From Actinernus sp. WN-2022 (lineage: Eukaryota; Cnidaria; Anthozoa; Actiniaria; Actinernidae), in NCBI GenBank assembly GCA_030867875.1, contig JAOWCC010001634.1, positions 53,602,021-53,666,020 of the forward strand: 64,000 nucleotides of DNA, read 5' to 3'. Of this stretch, positions 47,283 to 58,085 are shown piece by piece. The first letter of the stretch is position 1. Each line of letters opens with the position of its first letter. The notes under the pieces are model-generated. The model had not been told where the DNA came from. It saw only the letters and a list, made by a program, of their open reading frames with translations, and made no database searches. The position numbers and the translations under genes are program-made.

Positions 47283-48335
47283 ACAGTTGTCTTTGGTGGA
47301 ATTACAATGTTCTGTTTCGTTGGATTACAGATTTCAACTGGGATCAAGTTTTTATGACCATTCATCTCAACTTTGACTAGCGCCGGAACGACCTGTAGGG
47401 GTGCAGGTAATTTAGCAGCAGCTTCGTCGGTCAGCGCCGAGAAGGTAGCACCTACGTCTTTGGTCTGTAGAGTCAACCATACGACCTTGATTTCATTGGA
47501 ATTGATGACGATAGGACCACCTGACTGAGTTCTGATTTTCTGAAGTCTAACAGTCTTCCTAAATGTTCTCTCTTGTTGCACAAGGTGTTGGTACGCCAAC
47601 TTCCATGCGGAGACGAGTTTTACCTTCTGAAGGAAACAAAGACCATGATTCTCAATGCAGCTGTTTTTGCATCGCATTATTAGGTTTGTTCCTACCACCA
47701 TCGGAATCCGTCTATTAAAATTAGTATCGGGTACCACAAGGACAACGGTCCCAAAATCTTCATTATTACCATTGATGCGATCTGAAAAAGACACACTCAC
47801 CTCTATGAAGCCAAGGAATGGCACATTCTGTCCGCACATTCTGTCCTTTGGAACGATTCGCGTACCGTAGTGACTTGAGAACCTGTGTCTACCAAAGAAC
47901 TGCAGGGAATGCCGTTCACAAATGCCATACTTACGTTTACGTCACCGACGATTTGATCCATGTCAGGTTGTATACACCTGAAGGTATCACTCGATTTGGA
48001 GGGACTAGACAGACTGTGGCCCACTGCCCGTCCCTTGGCAGAGGCCCTCTGGAGTTTGACATTTGTGAAGGGGTTCCCATCGTGGAACTTGATGTACCTC
48101 CCCTACCTCTGTACGTGTTCCTTCTGCCCCCATGCTGGTTAGTTGTGGGAAGGTTTTCATTAGAGTCCTTACCTTCTTTCTTTTCGATTGCATCCAGCCT
48201 AGAGAGGATTTTACTAAGCATTCTGCTTGCATCTGGTTGCTGGGTTACCTTAACTTCCAGTGCATTCACTTTCTGCATCACCTGATCGAGTGTCGTCTTG
48301 ATGTATTTCATTTGTCTCTTTGGTATTGGCGTCAC
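47283..48335 (-). pseudogene. Element C, aspartic protease and linker
   Basis: Arg/Gly-rich linker (HGGRRNTYRGRGG), then retropepsin: VGDVNVSMAFVNGIPCSSLV followed by the catalytic DTGSQ (near 47890), flap-like VPFLGFIEVSVSFSD, and the second conserved block RIPMVVGTNLI. Then a linker with VEICNPTKQNIVIPPKTTVC. At least two frame changes (near 47990 and 47830). The catalytic Asp is present. Confidence 0.78.
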
Positions 48336-49225
48336 TTGTCTGATACATATACGAGGCTGTTTGCCTTACTAGTTTAGAAGATTTGCCACGCGCCTTGTCA
48401 GTTTCTTTGACTTCTTGTTCTGCAGCTCTCACCTCTGCGCGTAGAACATCAAAGTCCCTAAATCTTGTCGTACTTGTATCGTGTGGCATTCTTCACTCTC
48501 TCGTCATATAGTCCCGTCCAGACCTTATTCCGTAACATTTCACTGACCTGACTTCTTGCTACAACTCCACGAACAATCGCTCTATTTATTATATCTTCCA
48601 AGCGACATCCATATGCAGCGACGGTTTCATCTACCTCTTGCTTGCTATTGTAAAATTGTTGGAGAATAACCGATCCACTCTCAACCATACCATACACTCC
48701 TTCCAGTTTTCGTAGGATACTTTCTATAACTGCATCTTCTCCAAGGTGCATAACAAGTCTTCCTGCCTCCCCCTTTAACGAACGACGAACACCCTGCATT
48801 AGAAGATCTCTAGGGTATTGTCTATTTATCATAAGGCACTTCACTTCGAACTCCCATGCTTCAAATGCTACTTCTCCTTTTGAAATACCTGCAGATAATA
48901 CAGAGAGGCAAGGTGGTTGTGCAAACACCTGAGTATCCATCGATCTGTATTGGTCACGCGACTTGTAATGGTGGTATGGCACCTCTGGAGGCTCAAGCAA
49001 CGACGTCAAGAATCCACTGCGGTGTAGTTCCTCTGTTGGAACACTTGCCCCCAGCTCCCAGGACCGTTTTTCTGCATCCGGGTTGTGAAGCTCTTTCAAG
49101 GGTTCGACACTAAATAGACCCGACTTTTTAAGTAGCCTAACTGCGTCGGTCAGCTGTTTTACTTTCTTCTCGTCATTTTCCTCTAACTCCATTGGTATTG
49201 TATTGTCGTGCAACTTACACGCCAT
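48250..49225 (-). pseudogene. Element C gag (PNMA/gypsy-like capsid)
   Basis: The likely start is the ATG at 49225 (MACKLHDNTIPMELEENDEK), giving about 255 aa to 48458, then a frame change into HDTSTTRFRDFDVLRAEVRA. The capsid-like part has AFEAWEFEVKCLMINRQYPR, LKGEAGRLVMHLGED, LEGVYGMVESGSVILQQFYN and KQEVDETVAAYGCRLEDII, the pattern of Ty3/gypsy and PNMA-type gag. The leader just before the ATG contains a GTAAGT...TTAG pair, which could be a tiny intron (49233-49274). Confidence 0.75.
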
Positions 49226-49405
49226 AATAAAACTAATATAACAATTAAATAAAAGAAAATAAATTATACTTACCATCCAACTGGCTTCTCTCAACGTATT
49301 AGGGCTGATTCTGAGCTGAAAGGAAACTCGTTTCGACCACGCACGCCTATGGACAGAGCCAAGGCGCGAAGAGAGCACAATGGATGCAGGAAAAAAATAC
49401 AACAC

Positions 49406-50459
49406 GGTAAAACAATAATACGAAAAAGCCGGTATTCTGTCTCTGCAAAAAAATAAAGATACACTATAAAAAATAATATTTGAACAAATACTACTATGCT
49501 TTACACTAATATTTCTAAAAGCAATTGGTTCTATATTTTGCTCGAACGCTCAAGACACTTTAACCGTTAATTTACTTATTGTTTTAAGCAATTTCTGTAA
49601 TGTTCTGACTTGTCCAGCTCTTTGGCGAGCAATATCCACTTAACTAAATAATCTCCTAATTGCTATGTGCAATACTAATTCTTCTACGCTAAACTTGAAA
49701 GCTATATATATGTATTATATGCTTAAGAAACGTAGTTGCTATGTGCAATACTAATTCTTATACGCTAAACTTGAAAGCTATATATATGTATTATAGGGTT
49801 AAGAAACTATAAGATGAACAATACACAAAATAAACAGCTTAGTACTACGTCCCTACGGGACTCTAAGTTCAATAGCAATCTAGTGTTCTGCTTAAACTAA
49901 CAAAATTAGCAATTTAGATTTTACTAGAGTCCATTACAATTTACTACTTCGATTAAAACTAAAATATTGGAAACATATCAGTTACAAGATATAAATCAAC
50001 ACTCAATGTCTTTCTTGTTTCACATTCGAGAACTTTTACTTAACTCTGTTGTCTTCGTTAACGGAGCTTTCCTGTGCTGTTCCACAAGGCTGCGACTAGT
50101 ATTCCTTGGCATGGGATCCCGATCCTTGCAGCTTTTATCCGGCTAAACTCCACTATTGCCTTGACCTCGGAATTCGGTTCTCGTTGAGTTTCTCCTCACA
50201 GTTTCAAACTCGGTTTCGTTGAAACTTGACTCAAGGCTTCACCAGTCAACTCACTGTGACTTTAGCCGGTCCACAATTCCAAACCCTTTCGACAGGCTCT
50301 CTGCGACTTCTACTTCTGTTCCAATAGTCGTTAACTATTAGGGAAGCCCTCCTCGAGGATAGAGCCTGGTTCAGTAGTTTTTCGTAAGACACAAGAAAGT
50401 GAGGTGTCGCGAAAATCACGTTTTTCCCATCCTTAATACAATGAGCGTGAGTGGCGAGT
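49406..50459. other. Non-coding stretch
   Basis: AT-rich, with one 76-bp tandem duplication (49661-49812). The rest shows no gene, RNA or repeat that I recognise. Confidence 0.5.
49661..49812 (+). repeat. 76-bp tandem duplication
   Basis: TGCTATGTGCAATACTAATT ... ACTTGAAAGCTATATATATG at 49661 and again at 49737, with few changes. Confidence 0.92.
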
Positions 50460-51262
50460 GTTAAGGCCCGTTCAAACGGATGTAACATGTTGGCACAACA
50501 TCATGCAACATTGTTGGATGCAACATGTTGGATCCGTTTGAACACCCTGTTGGACGATGTTGGATGATGTTGGACAATGTTGCATGAAGTTTGAAACTAG
50601 TCAAACTTTTCATCCAACATCGTCTAACATTTCGTTTGTTGTCGTGATCGATGAAGCATGCCCCAACATGTTGGTCCGTTTGAACGGCTTTCCCAACAAT
50701 GTTGGACCCGCGCACGCGCACTTCATTCGTCATTCGCGCTGTATCCATGGAGATTTCATTTTGTTTACTAACAGACGATTAGGCGATCATTTCGATTTGT
50801 ACCATGATGGCGGAGAGTGAAGTACTTTCAGAAGATTTTGAGCAAGAAAACAGGAGCAAAACTCCTAAAAATGTAAAAAGGAAGGTTGTAAACACAGGGA
50901 AAGAAAGTGCAAGACGAGAAAGTGGTCAGAAGTTGACGAACTGCTAGATCTGTTAGAAGAGAGAGTTTGCCTTTGGGACGTATCACATCAGGAACAAGAG
51001 AGAAAGGGCCTACGAAGAGATGGAAGAAAAACTAGATATAACTATCTCAGCCATAAAAGCCAAAGTAACATGCTTACGAGCTCAACTCGGCCGAGAAATC
51101 GCGAAGACGAAGGAGAATGTAAACAGCACCGGAATCCTTTGCGATATTACAGTACTATCCAACATGTTGGATTGATGTTGGATCCGTTTGAACACCCCCG
51201 TCCAACATCGTGCAGCAATGTTGGATCCAACATGTTGGACGATGTTGCATCCTTTATGTAAT
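50460..51262 (+). mobile_element. PIF/Harbinger-like element fragment
   Basis: Left end TTA-GGCCCGTTCAAACGGAT, where TTA-type 3-bp targets are usual for Harbinger. Both flanks of the gene fragment are full of ATGTTGGATCCGTTTGAACA and CAACATGTTGGA subrepeats. A MADF-like gene fragment lies between. No transposase and no matching right end, so it is truncated or rearranged. Confidence 0.6.
50804..51130 (+). pseudogene. MADF/Myb-like DNA-binding protein of Harbinger type (broken)
   Basis: It starts ATGATGGCGGAGAGT. After an acidic start (ESEVLSEDFEQEN) and a basic linker, one frameshift near 50905 gives RKWSEVDELLDLLEERVCLW and DVSHQEQ. Another near 51010 gives AYEEMEEKLDITISAIKAKV and TCLRAQLGREIAKTKE. 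This is the pattern of MADF/Myb-SANT domains encoded beside Harbinger transposases, which bind element ends. The two frameshifts and missing C-terminus make it a pseudogene. Confidence 0.65.
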
Positions 51263-51365
51263 AGTATACTATTCGCACCAGTCCCCTGATACAGCGAGTA
51301 TAAATTAGAGGGCACCAGAGAAGAGACACACAGTTCATGCCGGAAGCCGTCAGGAGCAGTCGTTA
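51263..51365 (+). repeat. Dispersed repeat, copy 1 (inverted copy at 62310-62400)
   Basis: ACTATTCGCACCAGTCCCCT then GATACAGCGAGTATAAATTA and AGAGGGCACCAG occur here and, reverse-complemented, near 62320-62400, including the CTTCCGGCATGAACTGTGTG part. It abuts the 28S-bearing segment. Confidence 0.85.
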
Positions 51366-51629
51366 TGAATTTCGTCGAGCAGTTTCCCGTAGCGAAGTTC
51401 AGCCACCAGCTTTGGCACAATTTCCTCCTTCTTTGCCACAAGTTCCACCAGCTTTGCGACAAGTCCACCAGCTTTGCGACCAATTCCACCAGACCTACAG
51501 CCAGCTCAATGCCCGACGTAATTTATGTTTTATGTCTGCTTCTCTGAAGGTCTTATGGGTTAGGGAAAGGATTTATCTCCAGAAATTTTAAACTTTTGTA
51601 TGTGTTAGTGCCTTGAGAGTTGTTTTCCC
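51366..51629. other. Between repeat and 28S fragment
   Basis: Contains short GCCACAAGTTCCACCAGCTTTG-like duplications (51435-51480, about 18-24 bp period). No gene seen. Confidence 0.5.
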
Positions 51630-51877
51630 TCTTGGCACTTTGGCACTTTGGGACGCAAGAGGCCAGGCGAGCCCGACCTCTATCCTTGTTCGCCTAAGAT
51701 TCTCTGGAGGTAATTATCGTTGCGTTCTAGCACGGATTCTGACTTAGAGGCGTTCAGTCATAATCCAACAGATGGTAGCTTCGCACCATTGGCTTTTCAG
51801 CCAAGTGCAAATGCCAATTGTCTGAATCTGCGGTTCCTCTCGTACTGAGCAGAATTACTATTGCAACAACACTTCAT

Positions 51878-51910
<33 letters not shown>

Positions 51911-51911
51911 G
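51630..51911 (-). rRNA. 28S rRNA 3' fragment (displaced, partial)
   Basis: The plus strand holds the reverse complement of conserved large-subunit rRNA near its 3' end: TCTGACTTAGAGGCGTTCAG, CAGATGGTAGCTTCGCACCA, GCGGTTCCTCTCGTACTGAG and TAGGGTAAAACTAACCTGTC. The sense sequence is therefore on the minus strand. Compared with the usual animal sequence there are small changes, for example AACAGATGG for CACAGATGG and TTCAGCC for CTCAGCC. It stops abruptly at about 51911, before the expected continuation, so it is a fragment or pseudogene, not a working rDNA unit. The lower boundary (51630-51690) is less certain. Confidence 0.85.
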
Positions 51912-51934
51912 CTTGGTGCCTGTTCGGTTCTCTC

Positions 51935-52140
51935 GTCGGTTTTATATATTTGGCTTTCTAGTTGGTTTACATTTATATTCATTTGCCATCTTCCCGTCGT
52001 CTCGCCGGGTTATTTCATTCATTCGCGGTTATTTTTGCTTCTAGTTTAGTTACGGTTCTTTCCACGTCGTGTGGGTTTTCCACATTACCGATTCATATTT
52101 CGGCTAGTTTATCTTCCATGTTGATTTTTGTTCTACATAT
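51935..52140 (+). repeat. ~200-bp tandem unit, copy 1 (split by gypsy B)
   Basis: TTGGCTTTCTAG...CGTCGTCTCGCCG...TTTCGGCTAGTTTATCTT...TTCTACATAT matches 56650-56840. Gypsy B inserted at the end of this copy; its remaining bases continue at 56611. Confidence 0.9.
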
Positions 52141-52249
52141 TGTAGTATATTGGGCAGAACGGCCTCCGTACAAGATAAACACAAGCACCATTTGATTGAA
52201 CACTCAACAACGCTTTATTGCAAAGCATCATGGGTATGAATATATTACA
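52141..52249 (-). repeat. Gypsy B 3' LTR, 109 bp
   Basis: TGTAGTATATTGGGCAGAAC to TGAATATATTACA on the plus strand. No difference from the other LTR that I can see. Confidence 0.96.
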
Positions 52250-52264
52250 CTGCTTCCCTCTAAA
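52250..52264 (-). promoter_or_regulatory. Polypurine tract of gypsy B
   Basis: The minus strand reads ATTTTAGAGGGAAGCAG directly before the 3' LTR, the usual place for plus-strand DNA priming. Confidence 0.75.
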
Positions 52265-52305
52265 ATGGGAATGTAATACTCTTAACAACAACTAAAGTAT
52301 GTAAC

Positions 52306-55300
52306 TTACAGATCAAGTTTAACAACAGGTTTTCTAACTCTCTGAGATTTTCTCAGAACTGTGGGTGAAGTCGTGAAACTCTCTAAAGGTACCACAGGTT
52401 CAGTAACACCAACAGGTGGTTGGCTGCCACTATCAGACGGACTCTTAACATCACTCTCCGTACCAGCCTGCTCACATGACTCAGGTACCATGATATCTGG
52501 CTCGCTCACATCATCAGGAATATCATCATGTGCCCTGATCATGTGATCAGTATGGACATATCTAGTCCTGTGCCCTGTTCTTACTAAATAGGTTCTGGGA
52601 CCGCACACTTTAACTACAGTGCCCAGAATCCATCTTTCCCTCTTCGAGGTAGCTCTGGTATTTCTCACACGCACTCGGTCATACCTCTCAAACGGTCTTT
52701 CTTTCCTACACTTCATATCCTTATAGAGTTTCTGTTTCTCTTGCTTACTCTCTACTGTTTGCGCAAGGTACGGCTTGACAAGACTCAGTCTATTTCTGAG
52801 CTGCCGCTTAACCAGTAGCTCAGCTGGTGTCACGCCAGTGGTAGTATGAGGTGTGGTGCGATACCTGAACTAAAAATTTGCCAGCCTATGCTTCATAGAC
52901 ATACCCCTTGTACCCTGAATGACCTGTTTGAGCAATGCTTCTTTAACTATTCTGACTGATCTTTCCGCTGCCCCATTCGATTGAGGGTGGTAGGGTGGAA
53001 CTAGTGTATGCTTTATGCCGTTTTTACGGATAAATTCTGCAAACTCAAAGGACACAAACTGAGGCCCGTTATCAGAGACCAATTCTTCGGGCAGACCATG
53101 ATTAGCAAAAATCAACCTCAACTCATCAATGGTGCGCTCTGCAGTGGTGGAAGTCATGTGTTGCACATCAATCCACTTTGAGTGGCTGTCGATAACTACC
53201 AGAAAATAGTCATTGCCATCTTGGCAAAAATCAACATGAATACGCTGGTATGGTCTGGTTGGCCATTTCCATGGAATCAGAGGTGCACTGGGAGGGGAAC
53301 TTCTAACACTTTGGCATACTGAACAAACGCGACAGGCTTCCTCGATTTCTTCATCCATTTTTGGCCACCACACACATGTGCGAGCAATGGCTTTCATTCC
53401 ACACATACCTGGATGTTCCCAATGTAATTCCTCCAACATTTTTCTCCTGGAAGTCAGAGGAATAATTACTCTAGAACCCCACAGAACACAATTCTGCTCA
53501 CATGACAACTCGAGTCTTCTGTTATAATATGGCCTAAGGTTTTCATCCTCACTTTCCTCTGGCCATCCTGCCATAACACTGTGGAGTACTCTACTCAACA
53601 CTGGATCCAATTGAGTTTGCTGTGCAATTGTTTTAGCTGTAAGGGGAAAATCATCATCAAAAACACTGACATGATATATTGCTCCCTCACTACCCACTGT
53701 CGACTCCTCATGTGGTAACCTGGACAGTGCATCACAATTGGAATGATCCTCAGAGCGTCTGTATTCTATGTCATAGTCATAGGCAGAACGCACTATAGCC
53801 CACCTTTGCATTCGGCTTGCTGCGAGTGTAGGTATGGCAGACTTTGGGCCCAAGATAGATAATAATGGCTTGTGGTCGGTAACTAAGGTGAAATTTCGCC
53901 CATACAAGTACTGGTGGAATTTTTTTACTCCAAATAAAATTGACAAAGCTTCCCTTTCTATTTGTGCATAGTTCTTTTCACTTGAACTGAGAGTTCGTGA
54001 TGCATAGGCTATAGGTCTTTCCTGTCCATCAGCCATCACGTGACTTATCACTGCCCCAAGTCCATAACTAGAAGCATCACAATCTAGCTTTAAGCTGCGA
54101 TTCACATCATAATGCACCAATAATGTCTCACTGGTGAGACCTAGCTTACAATCTTCATAGGCTTGTTGGCACTCACTTGTCCACTTCCATGGGGTGCCCT
54201 TCTTTAGAAGATCATGCAATGGTGCCAGTGTAGTGGCTAGACCTGGCAGAAATGAGTGATAGTATTGAACCATTCCCAATAAGGATCTCAGTTCACTCAC
54301 ATTAGACGGTACAGGCGCCTGTCTTACAGCATCAACTTTCTCCGTTACTGGATGCAAGCCATCAGCATTTATTTTCAACCCTAAGTATACCATCTCAGGT
54401 TTCAGAAACTCACATTTGGCCAGCTTCAAGTGTACATTATGTTTAGCCAGTCTGTCCAGTACCTCTGAAAGAATTTTGAGATTCTCTTTCCAGTCATCAC
54501 CACCAATCAGAATATCGTCCTGTTTACACACACATTTCTCTACCCCTTGCAAGATCTGGTCCATTTTGGCCTGAAAAATCTTAGGCGAAGACTTGACTCC
54601 ATATGGCAACTTAGTATAGGAGTAGAGCCCCCTATGTGTGTTTATAGTCAGATATTCCTGACTCTCTTTATCAACACTTAACTGTGCATATGCATGTGAC
54701 AAATCCAGCTTACTGAACACTTTGGAGCCAGTAAGTGCTGTATATAGATCTTGTGTAGTGGGGAGTGGATACTGTTCATCCTCTACACTCTGGTTAATAG
54801 TTACCTTATAGTCCCCACATATTCTAATTGACTTGTCTGCTTTTGGCACAACCACAATTGGGCTTGCCCAGTCTGATCTCTCAGTTTTCTTTATAACCCC
54901 GTGCTTCTCAAGCTTATCTAATTCCTTCTCAACTGCTTCCTTCAGTGCATAAGGAACTTTCCTTGGCTTAACAAATACTGGCTTTGCCCCTTCTTTCATG
55001 GTGATGTGGGCTTCAAATCCGGTCATGCCCTCATAACCTTCCTCAAACAGTTTACTATGTTTAGAAAGTAAATCATCAAGTTGACACCTCTCATGATTTG
55101 ACTTTAGGCTATTTATGCTGAAAATCTCACCCCACTCAAGCTTTATATGTGATAGCCAATCTTTGCCCAGTAGAGTAGGCTTACCCTCATAATTGGCTAC
55201 GAGTATTGCCAATTGATACTGATTGCCCTTGTATACCACTCTGCACTGCATTTTACCACACACCTCAAGTGTTTCCCCAGTGTAGGTTTTCAATTTAACC

Positions 55301-56349
55301 TCAGATGGAGAAAGTGGAATATGACTAAATTTCTGCATATATGTGCTCTTACTCATAATTGAATAATCAGCTGCAGTATCCATTTCCATTGCACACATAG
55401 ACCCTTCAATTGACAGCTCTACTGTATACCGCTTGCGTCTGGGTCTATCTGTAGCGATGGAGTAAATACCCAACTCATCAAACTCACTCCTCTCATTATA
55501 TAACTCACTATTCTCATCACTTGTTATATTATGCAGATTACCCCTGGGTGCTTGAGCTGGTTTAGATTTTACATCTGATTCAGCTGTCTTACTTCGACAA
55601 ACTGATGCGATATGACCAATTTTAGAACACTTATAACATTTAGCTGATTTAAACTTACAACTAGGTGCAGCATGCTTTCCCCCACATCTGTAACAAGATA
55701 GTTCATCAGTGTTTCCTTTAACAGTTCCTAGTTTATTTACAGTTCCTTGGCTACTATCCCTTTCAGCTCCAGTATTGGGCCTGAATTCTTGAGTGTTTTT
55801 CTCTGCCATTTCCATTGACTTTGCTATCCTGCTGGCCTTGTCAAATGTAAGGTCCTCCGTGTTTAACAGCTTATTCTGAATCTTCGTGTTATTAAGTCCA
55901 CAAACAAAACGGTCTCGCAATGCACGATTGAGGAATTCTCCGTAATTGCAATGGATGGACAATTTCTTTAATGCCACAATGAAATCACTTATTGATTCAC
56001 CTTGCTTCTGGTGGCGAGTTCCGAAATGGAAACTTTCCGCGATCTCCAATGGAGCTGGGTTATAGTGTTTCTCTAGTGCTACAACAATGGCTGCCAATGA
56101 GGTGTCCCTTGGCTTTGCCGGTGCCAATAAATTGCTCAGCGTGGAGTATACCTCAGGACCAATTTCGGTTAGCAGAATGGCTCGTTTTCTATCCCTAACA
56201 ACAAGGTTACGAGCTTCGTTGTCCTCCCCTGGAAGTTCTACGATACCATTTGCCGTAAAGAACATCTCCATTCTCTCTACATATGAGCTGAAAGTCCCTC
56301 TTTCCTCGTTAAACTCTCCCACGCGACCAAACAACGCGCCAGCCGCCAT
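52306..56349 (-). pseudogene. Gypsy B gag-pol polyprotein, one in-frame stop
   Basis: A single frame encodes gag and all pol enzymes. Gag, about residues 1-210, ends in two CCHC knuckles (C219-C222-H226-C231 and C238-C241-H246-C251). Protease has DTA at 324-326, a variant of DTG/DSG. RT (about 455-660) has SPIVVVPKADKSIRICGDYK, KLPYGVKSSPKIF and the catalytic pair D611-D612 within CKQDDILIGG, where the usual aromatic two residues before DD is Lys. RNase H has D756/D758, E798 and D825. Integrase has H979, C1009, C1012 and the DDE triad D1040, D1093, E1129 (35 spacing). One TAG at about 52870 interrupts the frame at codon 1160; the rest (52306-52869) is open and holds RYRTTPHTTTGVTPAELLVK and the C-terminal tail. 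ATG at 56349. Confidence 0.95.
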
Positions 56350-56483
56350 CTTGGATTTTTGGTTGAAAGCACGTGTCGGATATCACACGTCAAATTATGG
56401 TAGAAATATTGCAATTTTTCCAAAAATATATCTCCAACAATAGCTTGGGTTTCTCGTGCGCCTTTGTGCACGTAGAAAGAAGT

Positions 56484-56501
56484 CAATCCTCGTCGCCAAA
56501 A
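56484..56501 (-). promoter_or_regulatory. Primer-binding region of gypsy B
   Basis: The minus strand reads TTTTGGCGACGAGGATTG right after the 5' LTR. The same core, TTTGGCGAC, follows the gypsy A LTR, so the two families probably use the same primer tRNA. Which tRNA I cannot say. Confidence 0.7.
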
Positions 56502-56610
56502 TGTAGTATATTGGGCAGAACGGCCTCCGTACAAGATAAACACAAGCACCATTTGATTGAACACTCAACAACGCTTTATTGCAAAGCATCATGGGTATGA
56601 ATATATTACA
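56502..56610 (-). repeat. Gypsy B 5' LTR, 109 bp
   Basis: Same sequence as 52141-52249. The gag ATG lies about 150 bp further along on the minus strand. Confidence 0.96.
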
Positions 56611-56860
56611 CATATTTATACGGTTTTTATTTTTTCCTTTTTATATCTGACTTTCTAGTTATTAAATATTTATATTCAGTTGCCTTTTTCCTGTCGTCTC
56701 GCCGTGTTATTTCGTTCATTCACGGTTACTTTTGCTTCTAGTTTAGCTACGGTTCTTTCCACCTCGTGCTGGCTTTCGACATCACTATTCGTATTTCGGC
56801 TAGTTTATCTTACATGTTGGTTTATTGTTCTACATATTTTACGGCTTTTTATTTTTCGCT
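56611..56860 (+). repeat. ~200-bp tandem unit: end of copy 1 and copy 2
   Basis: CATATTTATACGGTTTTTAT finishes copy 1. Copy 2 runs from about 56645 and repeats CGTCGTCTCGCCG, CTAGTTTAG, TTTCGGCTAGTTTATCTTAC and TTCTACATATTTTACGG. Confidence 0.88.
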
Positions 56861-57474
56861 TCGCTTCACCTCGTGCACACGATCTTTATATTCTTTCTCC
56901 CTGCCGCCTATCAGGTATGTTATTGTATTGTGTCATTCCGCATTTATTATTGTTGTACCTTTTTAGCTTCGCCTCTTATTCATATTTGTCTCATTATAAC
57001 AATAACAACAACAACTTTATTTCACTCTAGATGGAAAGAACAAAATAAAGGATAAATATAATAGTACAATGTATAGATAGTGTAAGTTTCATTTTGCACA
57101 AGAGAAGGTAGAACCTGAAAAAACCATGGGGTTATCTAGTCAGGTTCACCTTGGCTACGGTTTGTGTGCTAGAAATAAATATTATTTACAGGGTAGTCAT
57201 AATATAAAATGTATAATTTACTGAGAAGTTATGAAAAAAAGAGAAAGATATATAATAAAAATTATGTATATGTTATTTGACTGTATGCTCGTTTTAATTC
57301 TAATAGTTACATACCATTGGCTTTCTGTGCCGCTGGTTTATTTAAGCGGCTTGTTCACCTCGTATTCCCTGTTACTTATTTGCGTCATTTCCTTGTGCGG
57401 TTATATTTATATCTACTTCATAATGCTCTTCAGTTTACTCGCAAGTACTGCGGGATTTGTGTACTGCTGTAAGT
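56861..57474. other. AT-rich stretch, no supported gene
   Basis: An ATAACAATAACAACAACAAC run near 56995-57015 precedes a possible short interspersed element (57020-57220), but I see no clear promoter boxes or target duplication. Open frames here are chance. Confidence 0.45.
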
Positions 57475-58085
57475 TACTGTTGTTTGCCTCACAAACATCG
57501 GGTTTGTCGAATTGCTGTTGTTTGCCTCACAAACATCGGGTTTGTCGAGTTGCTGTTGTTTGCCTCACAAACATCGAGTTTGTCGAGTTGCTGTTGTTTG
57601 CCTCACAAACATCGAGTTTGTCGAGTTGCTGTTGTTTGCCTCACAAACATCGGGTTTGTCGAGTTGCTGTTGTTTGCCTTCCAAACATCGGGTTTGTCGA
57701 GTTGCTGTTGTTTGCCTCACAAACATCGGGTCTGTCGAGTTGCTGTTGTTTGCCTTCCAAACATCGGGTTTGTCGAGTTGCTGTTATTTGCCTCACAAAC
57801 ATCGGGTCTGTTGAGTTGCTGTTGTTTGCCTCACAAACATCGGGTTTGTCGAGTTGCTGTTGTTTGCCTCACAAACATCGGGTTTGTCGAGTTGCTGTTG
57901 TTTGCCTTCCAAACATCGGGTTTGTCGAGTTGCTGTTGTTTGCCTCACAAACATCGGGTTTGTCGAGTTGCTGTTGTTTGCCTTCCAAACATCGGGTTTG
58001 TCGAGTTGCTGTTATTTGCCTCACAAACATCGGGTCTGTTGAGTTGTTGTTTGCCTCGCAAACATCGGGTTTGTTGAGTTGCTAT
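57475..58085 (+). repeat. 38-bp tandem array, about 16 copies
   Basis: The unit has GTTTGCCTCACAAACATCGG and GTTTGTCGAGTTGCT. Variants CCTTCC for CCTCAC and GGGTCTG for GGGTTTG recur in order, giving a 228-bp (six-unit) higher-order block at 57672-57800 and 57900-58028. The unit has no stop in any plus-strand frame, so three long open frames overlap; they are a by-product. Decayed units continue to about 58140 and near 59270-59450. Confidence 0.95.

Larger units (their letters stand above)
46917..49405 (-). mobile_element. Gypsy-like element C, gag-protease remnant with pol deleted
   Basis: On the minus strand: leader, gag, linker, Arg/Gly-rich and cysteine-poor region, protease, then directly a pol C-terminal-like tail. 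RT, RNase H and integrase are absent. No LTRs are visible. It could also be a truncated gag-derived gene; frameshifts in the protease argue against present function. Confidence 0.75.
52141..56610 (-). mobile_element. Ty3/gypsy retrotransposon B, nearly intact
   Basis: Two 109-bp LTRs that look identical (52141-52249 and 56502-56610), TG...CA ends, a 5-bp target duplication CATAT (52136-52140 and 56611-56615), a primer-binding region and a polypurine tract are all present, with a gag-pol reading frame of 1347 codons carrying one in-frame stop. Identical LTRs mean recent insertion. Total length 4470 bp, short for the group. Confidence 0.97.

Noticed and set aside
51630..51911. R2-type site or working rDNA unit
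   Set aside because: Only a 3' piece of 28S is present, it ends abruptly, and no 18S, 5.8S or R2 sequence is nearby.
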